Below, piece after piece: positions 32,028 to 41,838 of a DNA stretch of 64,000 bases; the first letter of the stretch is position 1; each line of letters begins with the position of its first letter. Position numbers and translations under genes: made by a program. The notes under the pieces were generated by a model, which worked only from the letters and a program-made list of their open reading frames with translations, made no database searches and was not told the origin of the DNA. The stretch spans positions 635,703-699,702 of the forward strand of contig CAUYUJ010019370.1 in assembly GCA_963575745.1 (NCBI GenBank), written 5' to 3'. Source of the stretch: Prorocentrum cordatum. Taxonomy: Eukaryota; Sar; Dinophyceae; Prorocentrales; Prorocentraceae.

Positions 32028-32268
32028 GAGAGTTGGGCGCTGCCGTGGGATAGGCGGGGATACAGCAGCAGTTGCATGCCCATTTATTGTTGCTCCCCTC
32101 TCGTTACGGGTGGGTCGCTGATGGGATATGTCTCGGCCGGGCAATTGGTTACGCTTGCCAGTGGCAGGGCGTGAGTTTTTGACACACGACACCACGGAGG
32201 GTCGGCGTTAGGTTCTCACAGGATAGTGAATGATTTGGGCTACTTCGCATCTTGTTGGGAGTCCCAAT

Positions 32269-32285
32269 GTAGCCATTTTCGGCTC
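32269..32285 (+). other. Dinoflagellate spliced-leader-like sequence
   Basis: GTAGCCATTTTCGGCTC matches 16 bases of the conserved dinoflagellate trans-spliced leader (CCGTAGCCATTTTGGCTCAAG) with one inserted C. It directly precedes a short array of the CTTGGGCCGTCTT type (32285-32375). It may be a relic of a reverse-transcribed, trans-spliced mRNA, or chance. Confidence 0.4.
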
Positions 32286-32679
32286 TCTCGGAGGCATCTT
32301 GGGCCGTCTTAAGGCCAGATTGGCCCTCATTGGGGCCATCTTGGGCAGTCTTTGGAGGCATCTTGGACAATGTTGGTTGCTTTGGTTGCCTGCGTAGGCC
32401 GTCTTGAAACTCGGGACGCGGATGTTTCTCCGTATCCTAGATGGGGTCATTGTGATTCCCCATCTCGTAAGATGGGGTTCTTGTTATTATTCAGGCGCTT
32501 CCGACTCCTCCTCCTGCTTCTCACCTCCGACTCCTCACTCATCCTCCCCCTTTTTTTCTCCCTTACTCAAGACCCACTCCCACTCAGAACTCACTTACGT
32601 TTTCTTCTTCCTCACCCATTCAGACTTTTTAAAACTCAGACCTACCCAGGGCTCCATTCGCGGCCAGATCGTGGGGATG

Positions 32680-33510
32680 TCTCCGTCGGTGTCATTGTCT
32701 CGGTGCTTAGATTCGTCCGCTGCCAGAGCAGATTATGAGAGTGTCTCGAGCGAGGCGCTGGTTTCAGCTTCCCAAGGGTGAGCCGCCAGAGTGGTATGTT
32801 ACTGGCCCGTACGCAAGCAAATTGTGGGGAAGCCTTAGGCGGTTCTTGCGAGTATCGGTGTTCAGACTCGTCTGTTTTCAAAGTAGCTTGTCAGGATGCC
32901 TCGAGCAAGACGCAGGTCTCAGTACCCTAAGTGGGTGGGGGGCGCTAGGAGGTATTTCACGGGCCCCGTTCGTAGCCAGTTTGTAGAAATGTCTCGGGCA
33001 GTTTCATGGTTTCGGTGCTCAGACCTTTTCTACATTTTCACAGCAGGGTGTGAGGATGTCTCATGCAATTTGGTGGCTGGGACCCAGGTTGTGGGAAAAT
33101 CTCATGCAGTTACACTGTGTCGTGGTTTCGATTTGGGCTTTCAGAGCAGATTCTAGAGGCTTGTCCCAAGCCAGGCGCTAGCTTCAGCACCCCTAGCGGC
33201 CCCGATTGAGGGGATGCATCGAGCGGTTTGCTTGCTTGGTGGCCGATATGTTTGTTTCCAGAGCAGGGCGTGAGCATGTCTCGAGCGGGGCGCTGTTCCA
33301 GGTTCCCCAGGAAGGGGAGCCGTCGGCGGCCCGCTCGCGGCCAGACTGTGAGGATGTCTCCAGCGGTCTGCGTGTCGGGTGGCCTGGACTCCGCGGAGGT
33401 CAGCGCAGACGGTGAGGACGTCTCGAGCGAGGCTCTGGCTGCAGCATTTTTAAGGGGGGAGCCGCCAGGGATGGCTGCACTCGCACGTTGGCAGCCAGAT
33501 GCTTGAAGAT
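32680..33510. repeat. Satellite, GAGGATGTCTCGAGCGAGGCGCTGG type, long units
   Basis: Six or more degenerate units of about 110-150 bp, each with GTGTCTCGAGCGAGGCGCTG, a TTCAGCTTCCCAAGGG-like piece, a GAGCCGCC piece and GCAGATTATGAGAG-like sequence. Related to the array at 15145-15560. Short frames are not conserved between units. Confidence 0.75.
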
Positions 33511-33589
33511 GTCTAGAGCGACGCGCTCGTGCTGCACTTTCGACCCGTGTCCATCATTCAGAGCCCTAGAAGGTCCTCGATCTATGGAG

Positions 33590-33925
33590 AAGGACGGCCG
33601 TCGTGGAGGAGGAGGGGAAACAGAGGAAGACACGAGAGGAAGGAAAAGAGAAGAAGGAGCACGAGAAAGGAGGAGCCACGACGAGGAGCAAGAGGATGAA
33701 CAGGGGAGGAGGCCATCAGGGATGAGGACATTCCCCAGGGAGGGGGACAGGAGGCGTGAGGATCGAGGAAAAGGGAGGACGAGGAGGAGGAAGTAATACT
33801 TCGCAGGATGACGCAGAAGGACGGCCGCCATGGAGGACGAGGAGGAAGGAGGAGGACGCCGGAGGAGGGAAATGGTGAGAGGGAGGACGAAACGAGAGGG
33901 CCTACGGCGAGGAGGAAGAGCAACG
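33590..33925. repeat. GGAGGA-rich purine tract
   Basis: GGAGGAGGAGGGGAAAC and GACGAGGAGGAAGG units on the plus strand. The block AGGAC(G)GCCG(T/C)C appears twice (33590 and 33818), suggesting a 230-bp tandem duplication. Confidence 0.7.
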
Positions 33926-34344
33926 AGAGGGGAGGGGGCCTGCTCAGCGCCTGTTTGTCTGTGAGTCGTCGTCGTCGTTGTCGCCGTCGTCGTCGTCCCT
34001 CATCGTAGCCGCCGTCGTCACCGTATCCATCGTCCACTCGGATTCACGCTCGCACCCAGACACTCACAGCCAGACGCTTACAACGGGACTCATCGGACAA
34101 TGCGATGTACAGATTGGGATTTCCGCGTCGAACTTATGTTTTCCAACCATTCTGTGCATTTGGGTCTTCGTTTTGAGGAGACAGCGCCTCCTGTCGCCTT
34201 TCACCTTCCTCCTCTCCTCCCTCCCCTCCCTCCCCCCCTCCCTGCCAGTCGCTGTGACAGCTCGAGGTGCTCGGGCGCAGGCCCCAGGGACCTGCGGCGC
34301 CCTCGCTGTCGCGCGACCACGGGCGTCGCCAGCAGCAGGGACCC

Positions 34345-34481
34345 CGACCTGCCGTATGTTTGTACGAGTTCTTCTGGAGCCCGCCGCTGGCGACGCCTGC
34401 CGGCCAAGGGCGCTCCAGCTGCGAATGGCTTCGCAGGCTGCTGCCGACGGACGCCGACTGCGCGGACCAGCTGACGAAGGT
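34345..34481 (+). CDS. Candidate exon, unknown
   Basis: The frame reads AVCLYEFFWSPPLATPAGQG and SSCEWLRRLLPTDADCADQL, then TK followed by GTGCTG, a possible donor. Mixed hydrophobic, aromatic and acidic content unlike the repeats around it. Upstream AG sites exist near 34335. No family recognised. It lies in the intron between USP exons f and g on the same strand, so it might belong to an alternative transcript, a nested gene or a dead element. Confidence 0.3.
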
Positions 34482-34870
34482 GCTGCCTCGGCTGGTTGCT
34501 GGGCGACCTGCCTCGACGTCGGAGCGCAGCAGCGGCTCATTCGTGCGCGAGGGCCAGGGACCCTTGGCGTGCCGACGCCGACAGCAGCAACAGCAGTCAG
34601 CGGGACTCTGGCCTTGACACGCCGCCACCACCTCACGGAGGCGATCGTCGCGGCGGAGCGGGGCACCAGGTTCGCGCCCGCGCCAGACCGCCAGGACCGC
34701 GGCTCAAGATTACACCGACTAGGCCGAGGGATCCATGGAGGAGCTGCGGAGGGGCAGGCCTGAGAGGCACTCACTGCAGCCGCTCGTGCGACGGAGGCTG
34801 CTCCCGCGCCGCCGGTGGTCGAAGCTCCTGGCACGAGCTCCGACCCCGGGCCTTGTTCACACCCCCAGTT

Positions 34871-34983
34871 CCAACTCCAGCTCCGCGTCCGTGAGCGACG
34901 GGGGCAGCGAGGACAACAGCCAGCAGGAGGGCGTCAACGACCCGACGGGCAAGGCCTCCGACGTGTCGCCCAAGACGCGGGCC
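34871..34983 (+). CDS. Candidate exon, Ser/Asp-rich
   Basis: After CACACCCCCAG the frame reads SSNSSSASVSDGGSEDNSQQ and then EGVNDPTGKASDVSPKTR. The acidic, Ser/Asn-rich composition is typical of a disordered protein segment and is not explained by a simple DNA repeat. The frame stays open into the duplicated region that follows. Function unknown. Confidence 0.4.
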
Positions 34984-34999
34984 CTGTCAAGGTCATCGG

Positions 35000-35530
35000 C
35001 CACCCGGGCACGGATTCCCGTGCCTGGCCGAGCGCAGGGGCATGGGCCGCGTTCTGGCCGCGCTGAGGCCACCGCGGCCACCCGCAGCACGTCGCAACGC
35101 ATCGCCGTCGCTATGGCTTCCGAGGGCGGGCTGGCAGGTGCCGGGGAGCGCGTTGCTGTGGCGCGGCGCAGCGCATCAGCGAAGGCGCGCGGCGCAACGT
35201 CCATCGGGCAGGAGGCCAGACAGGCGCGTCGCGATGTTGGCCGTGGATTCAGACCGGATGCCGTGATCGGCTGGCGCGCCGGACCTGGCCGCGAGCCGGG
35301 TCATGGTCATTAGCTGCTTGGGCCTGGGCGCCCAGTATTGGCCCTTGGCAGAGTGCAGGGCCAAGGGCCGCTTGCCGCGGCCACCCGCGCATCGCATCGC
35401 AGCGCATCGCTGCTGTCATCGCTTCCGAGGGCAGACTTGCAGCTGTATGGGAGCGTTATGCTGCGGCGCGGCGCCGTGCAGCAGCCGAGGCGAGAAGCTG
35501 TCGCAGGGCGAGCGGGTTGGGCCCGTCTTG
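35000..35530 (+). repeat. Tandem duplication of about 300 bp with conserved reading frame
   Basis: Two copies, about 35005-35230 and 35325-35530. In one frame the first reads QRIAVAMASEGGLAGAGERV and the second QRIAAVIASEGRLAAVWERY. Each is followed by an Ala/Arg-rich stretch (AVARRSASAKAR against AAARRRAAAEAR). Conservation at protein level suggests the duplicated piece was or is coding, in the same frame as the Ser-rich stretch upstream. Confidence 0.45.
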
Positions 35531-35779
35531 CGGAACTCGAGAAGAGCCCAGCCCCCGTCCCACCAAGCGTACGACTGCCCGTCCCGCGTTGTCGACGGCG
35601 CCGACGACCATGAGCGCTAGGTGCCGCCATCGTGCCTTGGGCAGTTCATTTTTCTCTTTGCTTTGCGCCCCCTCGCTTGCGTGGCTGAGCAGAGGATTGT
35701 CTGCCGGAGCTTGGCTGAGCAGAAGAGCGCTAACATCGAAGCTCGTTTGACAATTTTCCGTTGTGTTTCTGCTGTTCTG

Positions 35780-37487
35780 CTAGCGGGGCGCCCACAACAG
35801 AAGACGCATATTGCTAGCATCGCAGACGGTGATGGCGCAAAGCGGACTTCCAAGGACGAGATCGCAGAGTTGTTTCGCGAAGTTTTGCGAGAAACTGTAC
35901 TCCACGAGGTGCCAGAACAGCACCGTTGACACAAAGGACGCCCCTACTCCAGCTGTGCTGGATTTTACTTCTTCTCTGGAATTCGACCGAGCACTTGCCA
36001 ACATGAAGACTGGAAAATGCAGTGGCGAAGCTGGGGATGGCAGCGGAGATGCTGAAATGCAATGGGCAGCCCTTTCGTGATCTCGTATTGAGCATGTTCA
36101 ACGACGTGTTGCGTGCCAGGGCAGAGCCGCCAGCCAGCTGGAGGAGAACACGTTTGGTCGTCTTGCTCAAGAAGGGGACCCGTTACTCCCAAAGAGCTAC
36201 TGGCCAATCGCTATATTACTAACCCTTTACAAGCTATTTGCCAGGATGTTATGTGACCGCCTCCAGCCCTTCATCTTCTCTGCGCAGTCGCTAGACCATG
36301 CGGCATACCGAAAAGAGTAATCGACGTCTGACCACATGCTCGCAGTCACGTTGCTCGTGGATGGCTGCTCAGAGTGGAACCAGGACTTGTGGACCGGCCT
36401 CGTGGATTTCGAAAAAGGCTTTTGACACAGTGGAGCACTCTTGGTTATGGACGGCGCTGCGTTTGTTGGGCGCGGGAGACGGGCACATCGAACGATTGCA
36501 AAAGCTGTACAGACATCAGACAGCGACGGTCATAGCAGGCGCGGAGTCGGAGGGATTGAGTTTACCCCGAGGGGTGACACACGGCGACCGGGTGAGTGCG
36601 CTTTTGTTCATCGCAGTGATGGAAGTGTGCCTCCGCAGCCTGAAGAAAATATGGGACGGACTCAATAAACGCCGCTGGGGGCAGTTTTACGGCATGGTCG
36701 GCCACGAGCCTGCAGACCCATTCACCAACCTTCGTTTTGCAGACGACGTGCTTCTGATCGCACATCTCAAGGGGAACGTGATAACGATGCTCACAGACTT
36801 GACACAGGAAGCTGCTTTTCACGGCCTGGTGGTGCACCTGGGGGAGGCCGAGGTGTTGACACATGTCACCGCCAGTGTGCCTACCACTGTGCAGGTGGCT
36901 GGGGGCCCTGTCGAGGTGGTTCCGAAGATGAGCAAAGAGATGTATTAGGGGCGAGTTGTGTGCATCGGTGAATGCCATGCATCAGAGCTGTCAAGCAGGT
37001 TGCCCTCAGCGTGGAGATGTTTTGCAAAGTTGAAAGACGTATTGTGTTCTCGCCCATGCTCGCTGAGGTCGCGCTTCAGGCCGTTCGAGGCAGTCGTCGC
37101 ACCCGCGGCCCTCTACGGCGTAGACTCTACGGCGGCGAATGCTGGGACTTCGGCGCCGTCGACAGGGACAAATTGAGAGTGGCTTGGCGCAAGATGGCCA
37201 GGGCAATCTTCCGCATGACCCGTGTCGCAGAGGAGTCATGGGTTGATTTCATCAAAAGAGCGACAATCCGGGTGGAATCCGCGCGCGCGGAGTGGGGCTT
37301 TCAGAACTGGGCAATTGCGCAGGCTTCTCGGACGTTCATGTTCGCGACCAAGGTGTCTTCTGGGGCAGGGGAGAAGTGGCGCCGCCGACTCTTGACGCGG
37401 AGGCCCTGGTTTCGTTGCGCCGCTGTTCGTCGCCCAGGCAGGCCTCATTTAAGATGGGGAGATTCATTGTCATGCCTATTTGAGTGA
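35780..37487 (+). pseudogene. LINE-type (non-LTR) reverse transcriptase, frameshifted remnant
   Basis: Reads in order through a non-LTR RT, changing frame at least four times and with stops near 36321 and 36946. IADGDGAKRTSKDEIAELFR (35820) resembles the region just before the RT domain. ANMKTGKCSGEAG and GMAAEMLKCNGQPFRDLVLS follow, then LPKSYWPIAILLTLYKLF, KAFDTVEHSWLWTALRLLG and LSLPRGVTHGDRVSALLF. The catalytic box is LRFADDVLLIAH (36729-36764). The C-terminal part has LYGGECWDFGAVDRDKLRVA, EESWVDFIKRAT and RPGRPHLRWGDSL. The endonuclease domain is missing, so the copy is 5'-truncated. No poly-A or target-site duplication is clear. It lies in the USP intron between exons f and g. Confidence 0.85.
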
Positions 37488-37489
37488 TT

Positions 37490-38440
37490 TTTGTTTCTTG
37501 TCTCGTCAGTTGTTTGCTTTCTGCGGCAGTCCACTTGCCATCACTTGTCTGTCGTCTTCTACATGATGTGAGCGACCCGCGCGGCAGTTTTCGCCAAAAC
37601 ACGTTTCGCAATCCTTTGCCGCCGCCTGCCCTTTTGAGCGGCCGCTCCTCTGGAGCTGGCATGCAGACTGTACCTGCGCCACTCGCTTGCGCTCCACTGC
37701 TTCATGCTGTCTCTGTGCGTGCTGGTTCTCCGACAAATTGTGCGCGTTCCATGTGCATGCATCTGCGTGCCCGAAGTCGCCCTGGCCTCAGGCGTGCGGG
37801 AGCGTTCTCGTCTCGCAAGCCCCCCCCCCCCCTGCGGGGGCAACGCGCAGTCCGCTGCGCAGAATTGTCCGTCTCATTTACGTGCTTGGAGGCGTCTCCG
37901 TTTCAGGCATGCCCGATTGTTTTCGCTTCGCAGGTGCCTCCAGCGGCCCCGCGATTGGCTGTCTCGTTTTGGCTCGCGCCCCAGCCCGTGCCAGACGGAT
38001 TGCTGCGCGCGCCGTCAGTCGAGGGCCAGTCTGCCTGGCGCGCGCCTGCAGGCGCGTCGGCCCCGGGCGTGCGCGGCGGCGCCGGTTCGATGGAGGCCAG
38101 GTTGCTTCGAATGTTTCGTAGGCCGACCCTGTCTAGCTCCCCTGACTGCCATGCTGACCGAGGGGCCGGCGCGGCCAGGGCTGGCTGCTCTTGCTTGCCC
38201 GCGTCTCGGTCTTTGCCGGACGGACTTCCGCGATCGCCGCTTGTCGAATGCCAGCGTGGGGGCGGTTGGGGATGCTATCCCGCGCTGGCCCGCGAGCCTC
38301 GCGGGCAGGCACGCCCTGCCCCGTTGGGCCCCCAAGTGGCCCATCGATCAGTTGCAGCAGTCTGGTGGACAGACGCTGAGATCGCCTCGCCTCGCCACCC
38401 GTGCCATTGCCCCTCCGCCCGACCGTTTCAGATCACGGCG
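37490..38440. other. No gene supported
   Basis: A long plus frame starts here with a hydrophobic stretch (IFVSCLVSCLLSAAVHLPSL), but it begins at the end of the LINE remnant and continues into the satellite at 38445, so I do not call it. The rest is GC-rich unique sequence. Confidence 0.4.
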
Positions 38441-38444
38441 CGCT

Positions 38445-39960
38445 CCTCACGCGTCCCGCGGCCCCGCAGGGAGCTCCGCCTAATGTCTCAGCGGCGCAGT
38501 TCGAATGCAGTCCCGGCATCCAGTTCGTCCCGCAGCCCTTGCCGGCACACCACTCAAGCGCTCCGTGGCCCCACGCGACGCTGAACAGAAGGTCCCAGTG
38601 GCGCAGTTCGCATGCGTCCCCGCCACCCAGCCCAGCACGCCCTCACATGTTTCGTGGCCCCATAGGGAACTCTGTCGGAGGTCCCAGTGGCGCAGTGCGC
38701 CTGCGGTCCCGCATTCATTCCACTTCGACACACCCATCACACGTTTCGTGGCCCCACAACGAGCTCCACCGAAGGTCCCAGTGGACGCAGTTCGCATGCG
38801 TTTCCGCCACCAATTTCGGCACACCCTTCACACGGGTCGTGGCCTCGTATCGAGGTCCCCCGCATGACCCCGTAATGCAGTTTGAATGTTGTCCCACATC
38901 AGCTTCGGAAAAACCCTCACACGTTTCGTGGTTCCAGAGGGAGCTCAACCGAAGGTCCCCGTGGCGCAGCTCGGCGCACCCACCTTGCGCCTCGTGGCCG
39001 CATAGGGAGCTCAATTTAAGGTCCCAGCTCATTCGCCTCGTGACCCCATAGGAAGATCCACCGGCGGTCCCAGTGATGCGGTTCACATGCAGCCCCGCTC
39101 TCAGTTCGGCACACCTCTCACACGTTTCGTGGCCCCATACTGAGCTCCACCAAACGTCCCAGCGGACGCAGTTTGCACGCGGTCCTGCCACCCATGTTGG
39201 CGCACCCGATCAAACGAAGATCCTCGTGGCGCAGTTCGAACGCGGTCCCGCCACCCATGTTGGCACACACCCCACGCGTCTCGCTACCACAGGGGGCGCC
39301 GCCGAAGGTCCCACTGGCACGGTTCGCATACGGTCTCGCCACCTCTTCCGGCACACCCTTCACACGCATCGTGGCCCCAAACGGAGCTCCACCGAAGGTC
39401 CCAGTGGCGTCGTTCGCACACGGTCCCGCCTCCCAGGTCGGCACACCGCTCACGCGTCTCGTGGCCCCATGGGGAGCTCCACGAAAGGATACAGTGGAGC
39501 AATTCGCATGTGTCCCCTCCGTTGATTTCGGCACACCCCTCACACGCGTCGTGGCCCCAAACGGATTACACCAAAGGTTCCAGTGGCCCAGTTCGCACGC
39601 GGTCCCGCCACCCAAGTCGGCACACCTCTCACACAATTCGTGGCCGCATAAGGAGCTCCACCGAAGGTCCCTCTTGCGCAGCCCGCTTGCGTCTCCCCCA
39701 CCCAGTACAGCGATTCGCGGCTCCTAGGGAGTTCTACCGAAGGCCCCAGTAGCCGCGGCCGCATGCGCCCACCCCGCCGCCCAGTTCGAATACCCATCAC
39801 GCGGTTCGTGGCCCTAAACTGGCCTCCGCAGAAGGTTCCAGTGGCAGTGCTCGCATGCGGCCCCGGCGCCCATTTCGGCACACCCCTCACACGCTTCGTG
39901 GCCCCATAGGGAGCTCCACCGAAGACGATGCCCACAACTGCGTCACTTACAACTGCATAC
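38445..39960. repeat. About 90-bp satellite, long array (about 16 units)
   Basis: Each unit contains CACACGTTTCGTGGCCCCAT, AGGGAGCTCCACCGAAGGTC, CCAGTGGCGCAGTTCGCATG and CGGTCCCGCCACCC. Units differ from one another by substitutions and small indels. The array ends at CCGAAGACGATGCCCACAAC, the same kind of junction as at 21700. Short frames on both strands are repeat artefacts. Confidence 0.9.
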
Positions 39961-40255
39961 AGGCCTCGGAACAAATTAGCGAACACATGCCACATTCATC
40001 CGTCAACGCCTCCCCCTCCGCCCAATGTTCAAAGTTGGCGGTGGGTCCGATGAGATGCACTTCGACTGCAGTCTCCCCCGCGCGTTTCCCTCTACCGTAT
40101 GGTTGGGTTCTTCGCCAGGCTGATGTACGAAGCAGTGTGGCCCGGGGAGCGCGGATCCACTGCCCCAGCCAGTTTTTTTTTCATTTGGCATGCAGGGGTG
40201 GGGCTCGCATTGTGGTTGCCTCTCTATGTCCTGTGCCCGGCGAGCGGGCCCGCAG
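39961..40255. other. USP intron end before exon g
   Basis: Unique sequence. It contains AGTTTTTTTTTCATTTGGCATGCAG (40171-40195), which would be a strong 3' splice site. An exon starting at 40196 would read through in the same frame as exon g but would not join in phase to exon f. Confidence 0.4.
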
Positions 40256-40304
40256 GAGCGTCGTCACGCGCGAGACGTACGTCATCTTCCTGGTGCGCGA
40301 CCAG
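40256..40304 (+). CDS. Ubiquitin-specific protease, exon g (C-terminal strand of the catalytic domain)
   Basis: After CCCGCAG the frame reads RSVVTRETYVIFLVRDQ, counting the Arg split with exon f. USP catalytic domains end in a strand of the type AY.LFY.r., a few residues after V...., and ETYVIFLVRD fits that place. With exon f it gives NDSTVTSCDCRSVVTRETYV. The end is uncertain: GACTGT at 40305 could be a GA donor, or the frame could run on to the stop near 40506 through CLGDLCDSSAALAACTPD. The 8.2-kb intron before it holds the LINE remnant and the 90-bp satellite. Confidence 0.6.
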
Positions 40305-41029
40305 GACTGTCTCGGCGATCTCTGTGACTCCTCGGCAGCGCTGGCGGCATGCACGCCCGACATTTCGGGTGGCTTGAGCCGTCATCGGGAATGCCGTGGC
40401 CGGCGTTTCGAGGGAGGGCGCCGACTTCGGCCAAAACGCGGGGGCCCCGGAGGGGCCCCAGACCCTCGTGTTCCCCGCTCGTGCCTCTGCGAACAGCGCC
40501 GACGGTGAGAAGTCATGCCCGCGCGCAGGGGCAGACCCGCGGGGCGGGGGCCCCGGCGCCCATGCCAGGGTGCTCCTAGACCGTTGGGGAAGCATGCGCC
40601 GATGCGGTCAGTGACCCTCCGCCGCGGCCCGATGCGCTGGGCAGCGGGGGGGCGGCGGGCAGGCCGTCCGCCCCTGCCCGCCACGCAGGCTCGGCCAGAG
40701 GGGGGCGCGAAGGATCAGCACGGCTGACGCGGTTTTGTATGAGGCGGGGGGCCCACATGTCTGGCCAGGCTCGCCAGCTGGGAGGCGCCTGCCAGAAGAG
40801 TTTCACACGGCGGCGAAGACAGCTTCTCAATGGGGAGTTGCCTTGGCCTAGGGGTCAACATGTCTCCGCACCGTGGCGGCCTATGGCTCTTCCCGAATAG
40901 GAGGGGGGATAACGGTGGGCACATAAAGTCACACCTATTGTTTTGTCAATCGCTTCGCTCATCCCGCTGGCCCATATTGCATGATCGCTACTGCTTCGCC
41001 GTGGGCTCGGGGCCATTGTGGCGCCGCCG
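40305..41029. other. No gene seen
   Basis: GC-rich sequence. A short stretch at 40919-40945 (GGGCACATAAAGTCACACC) recurs at 44088-44107, in both places next to CTTGGGG-type repeats. Confidence 0.4.
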
Positions 41030-41150
41030 AGGAGGAGGAAGATGAGGATAGGGAAGGGGAGGGGAGGAGGAGGAGAGGATGAGAAGGAGAGGAGGAGGAT
41101 GACGATAAGTAGGAGGAGGAGGAAGAGGAGGAGGGGGCGGAGGAGGAATT
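41030..41150. repeat. GGA purine tract
   Basis: GAGGAGGAGGA and AAGGGGAGGGGAGGA units on the plus strand. Confidence 0.85.
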
Positions 41151-41414
41151 CTCTCGTTGGCATCTCGTGTTGCTCTTGGGGCCAAACAGTGTCGTCGTCA
41201 AGATGCTTCTTTGGGAGGCCTCTTGGGATCTTTTGAGAAGCCGTTCGGGGGCGCCTGGGAGGCATTTTTACCTAACATCGAAGACTGATAGGTTTCTAGT
41301 GGTATAAAAAGAGAGCAGCACATTACTCCACAGGGGGGTCTGGGCAGCCGTTGGGGAGCCGTTGGGGGGCCGTTGGGGTTTGCCGGGGGGGATCGTTTTT
41401 CGCATACAGTCACA

Positions 41415-41838
41415 CACTTCGTGCTTTTCGACCTCCCAGAACTCCATTCCCGGGCCACATTCTGAATGCCCGGAGCCAACTGTAGGCCACTTCGTGCTCT
41501 TCGAGTTCCCAGAACTCCATTCCCGGGCCACATTTTGGATGCCCGGAGCCAACTGTAGGCCACTTCGTGCTCTTCGAGTTCCCAGAACTCCATTCCCGGG
41601 CCACATTTTGGATGCCCGGAGCCAACTGTAGGCCACTTCGTGCTCTTCGAGTTCCCAGAACTCCATTCCCGGGCCACATTTTGAATGCCCGAGCCAACTG
41701 TAGGCCACTTCGTGATCTTCGAGTTCCCAGAACTCCATTCCTGGGCATGATTTTGAATGCCCGGAGCCAACTGTAGGCCACTTCGTGTTCTTCGAGTTCC
41801 CAGAATTCCATTCCCGGGCCACATTTTGAATGCTGAGG
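41415..41838. repeat. 73-bp tandem repeat, about six copies
   Basis: CACTTCGTGCTCTTCGAGTT starts units at about 41415, 41488, 41561, 41634, 41706 and 41779. Each also has CCAGAACTCCATTCCCGGGC and GAATGCCCGGAGCCAACTGT. Copies are nearly identical. It is followed without a gap by the GGCTGA array. Confidence 0.95.

Noticed and set aside
37484-38584. A 366-codon plus frame with a hydrophobic start
   Set aside because: It starts at the end of the LINE remnant and ends inside the 90-bp satellite, so it is a chance composite.
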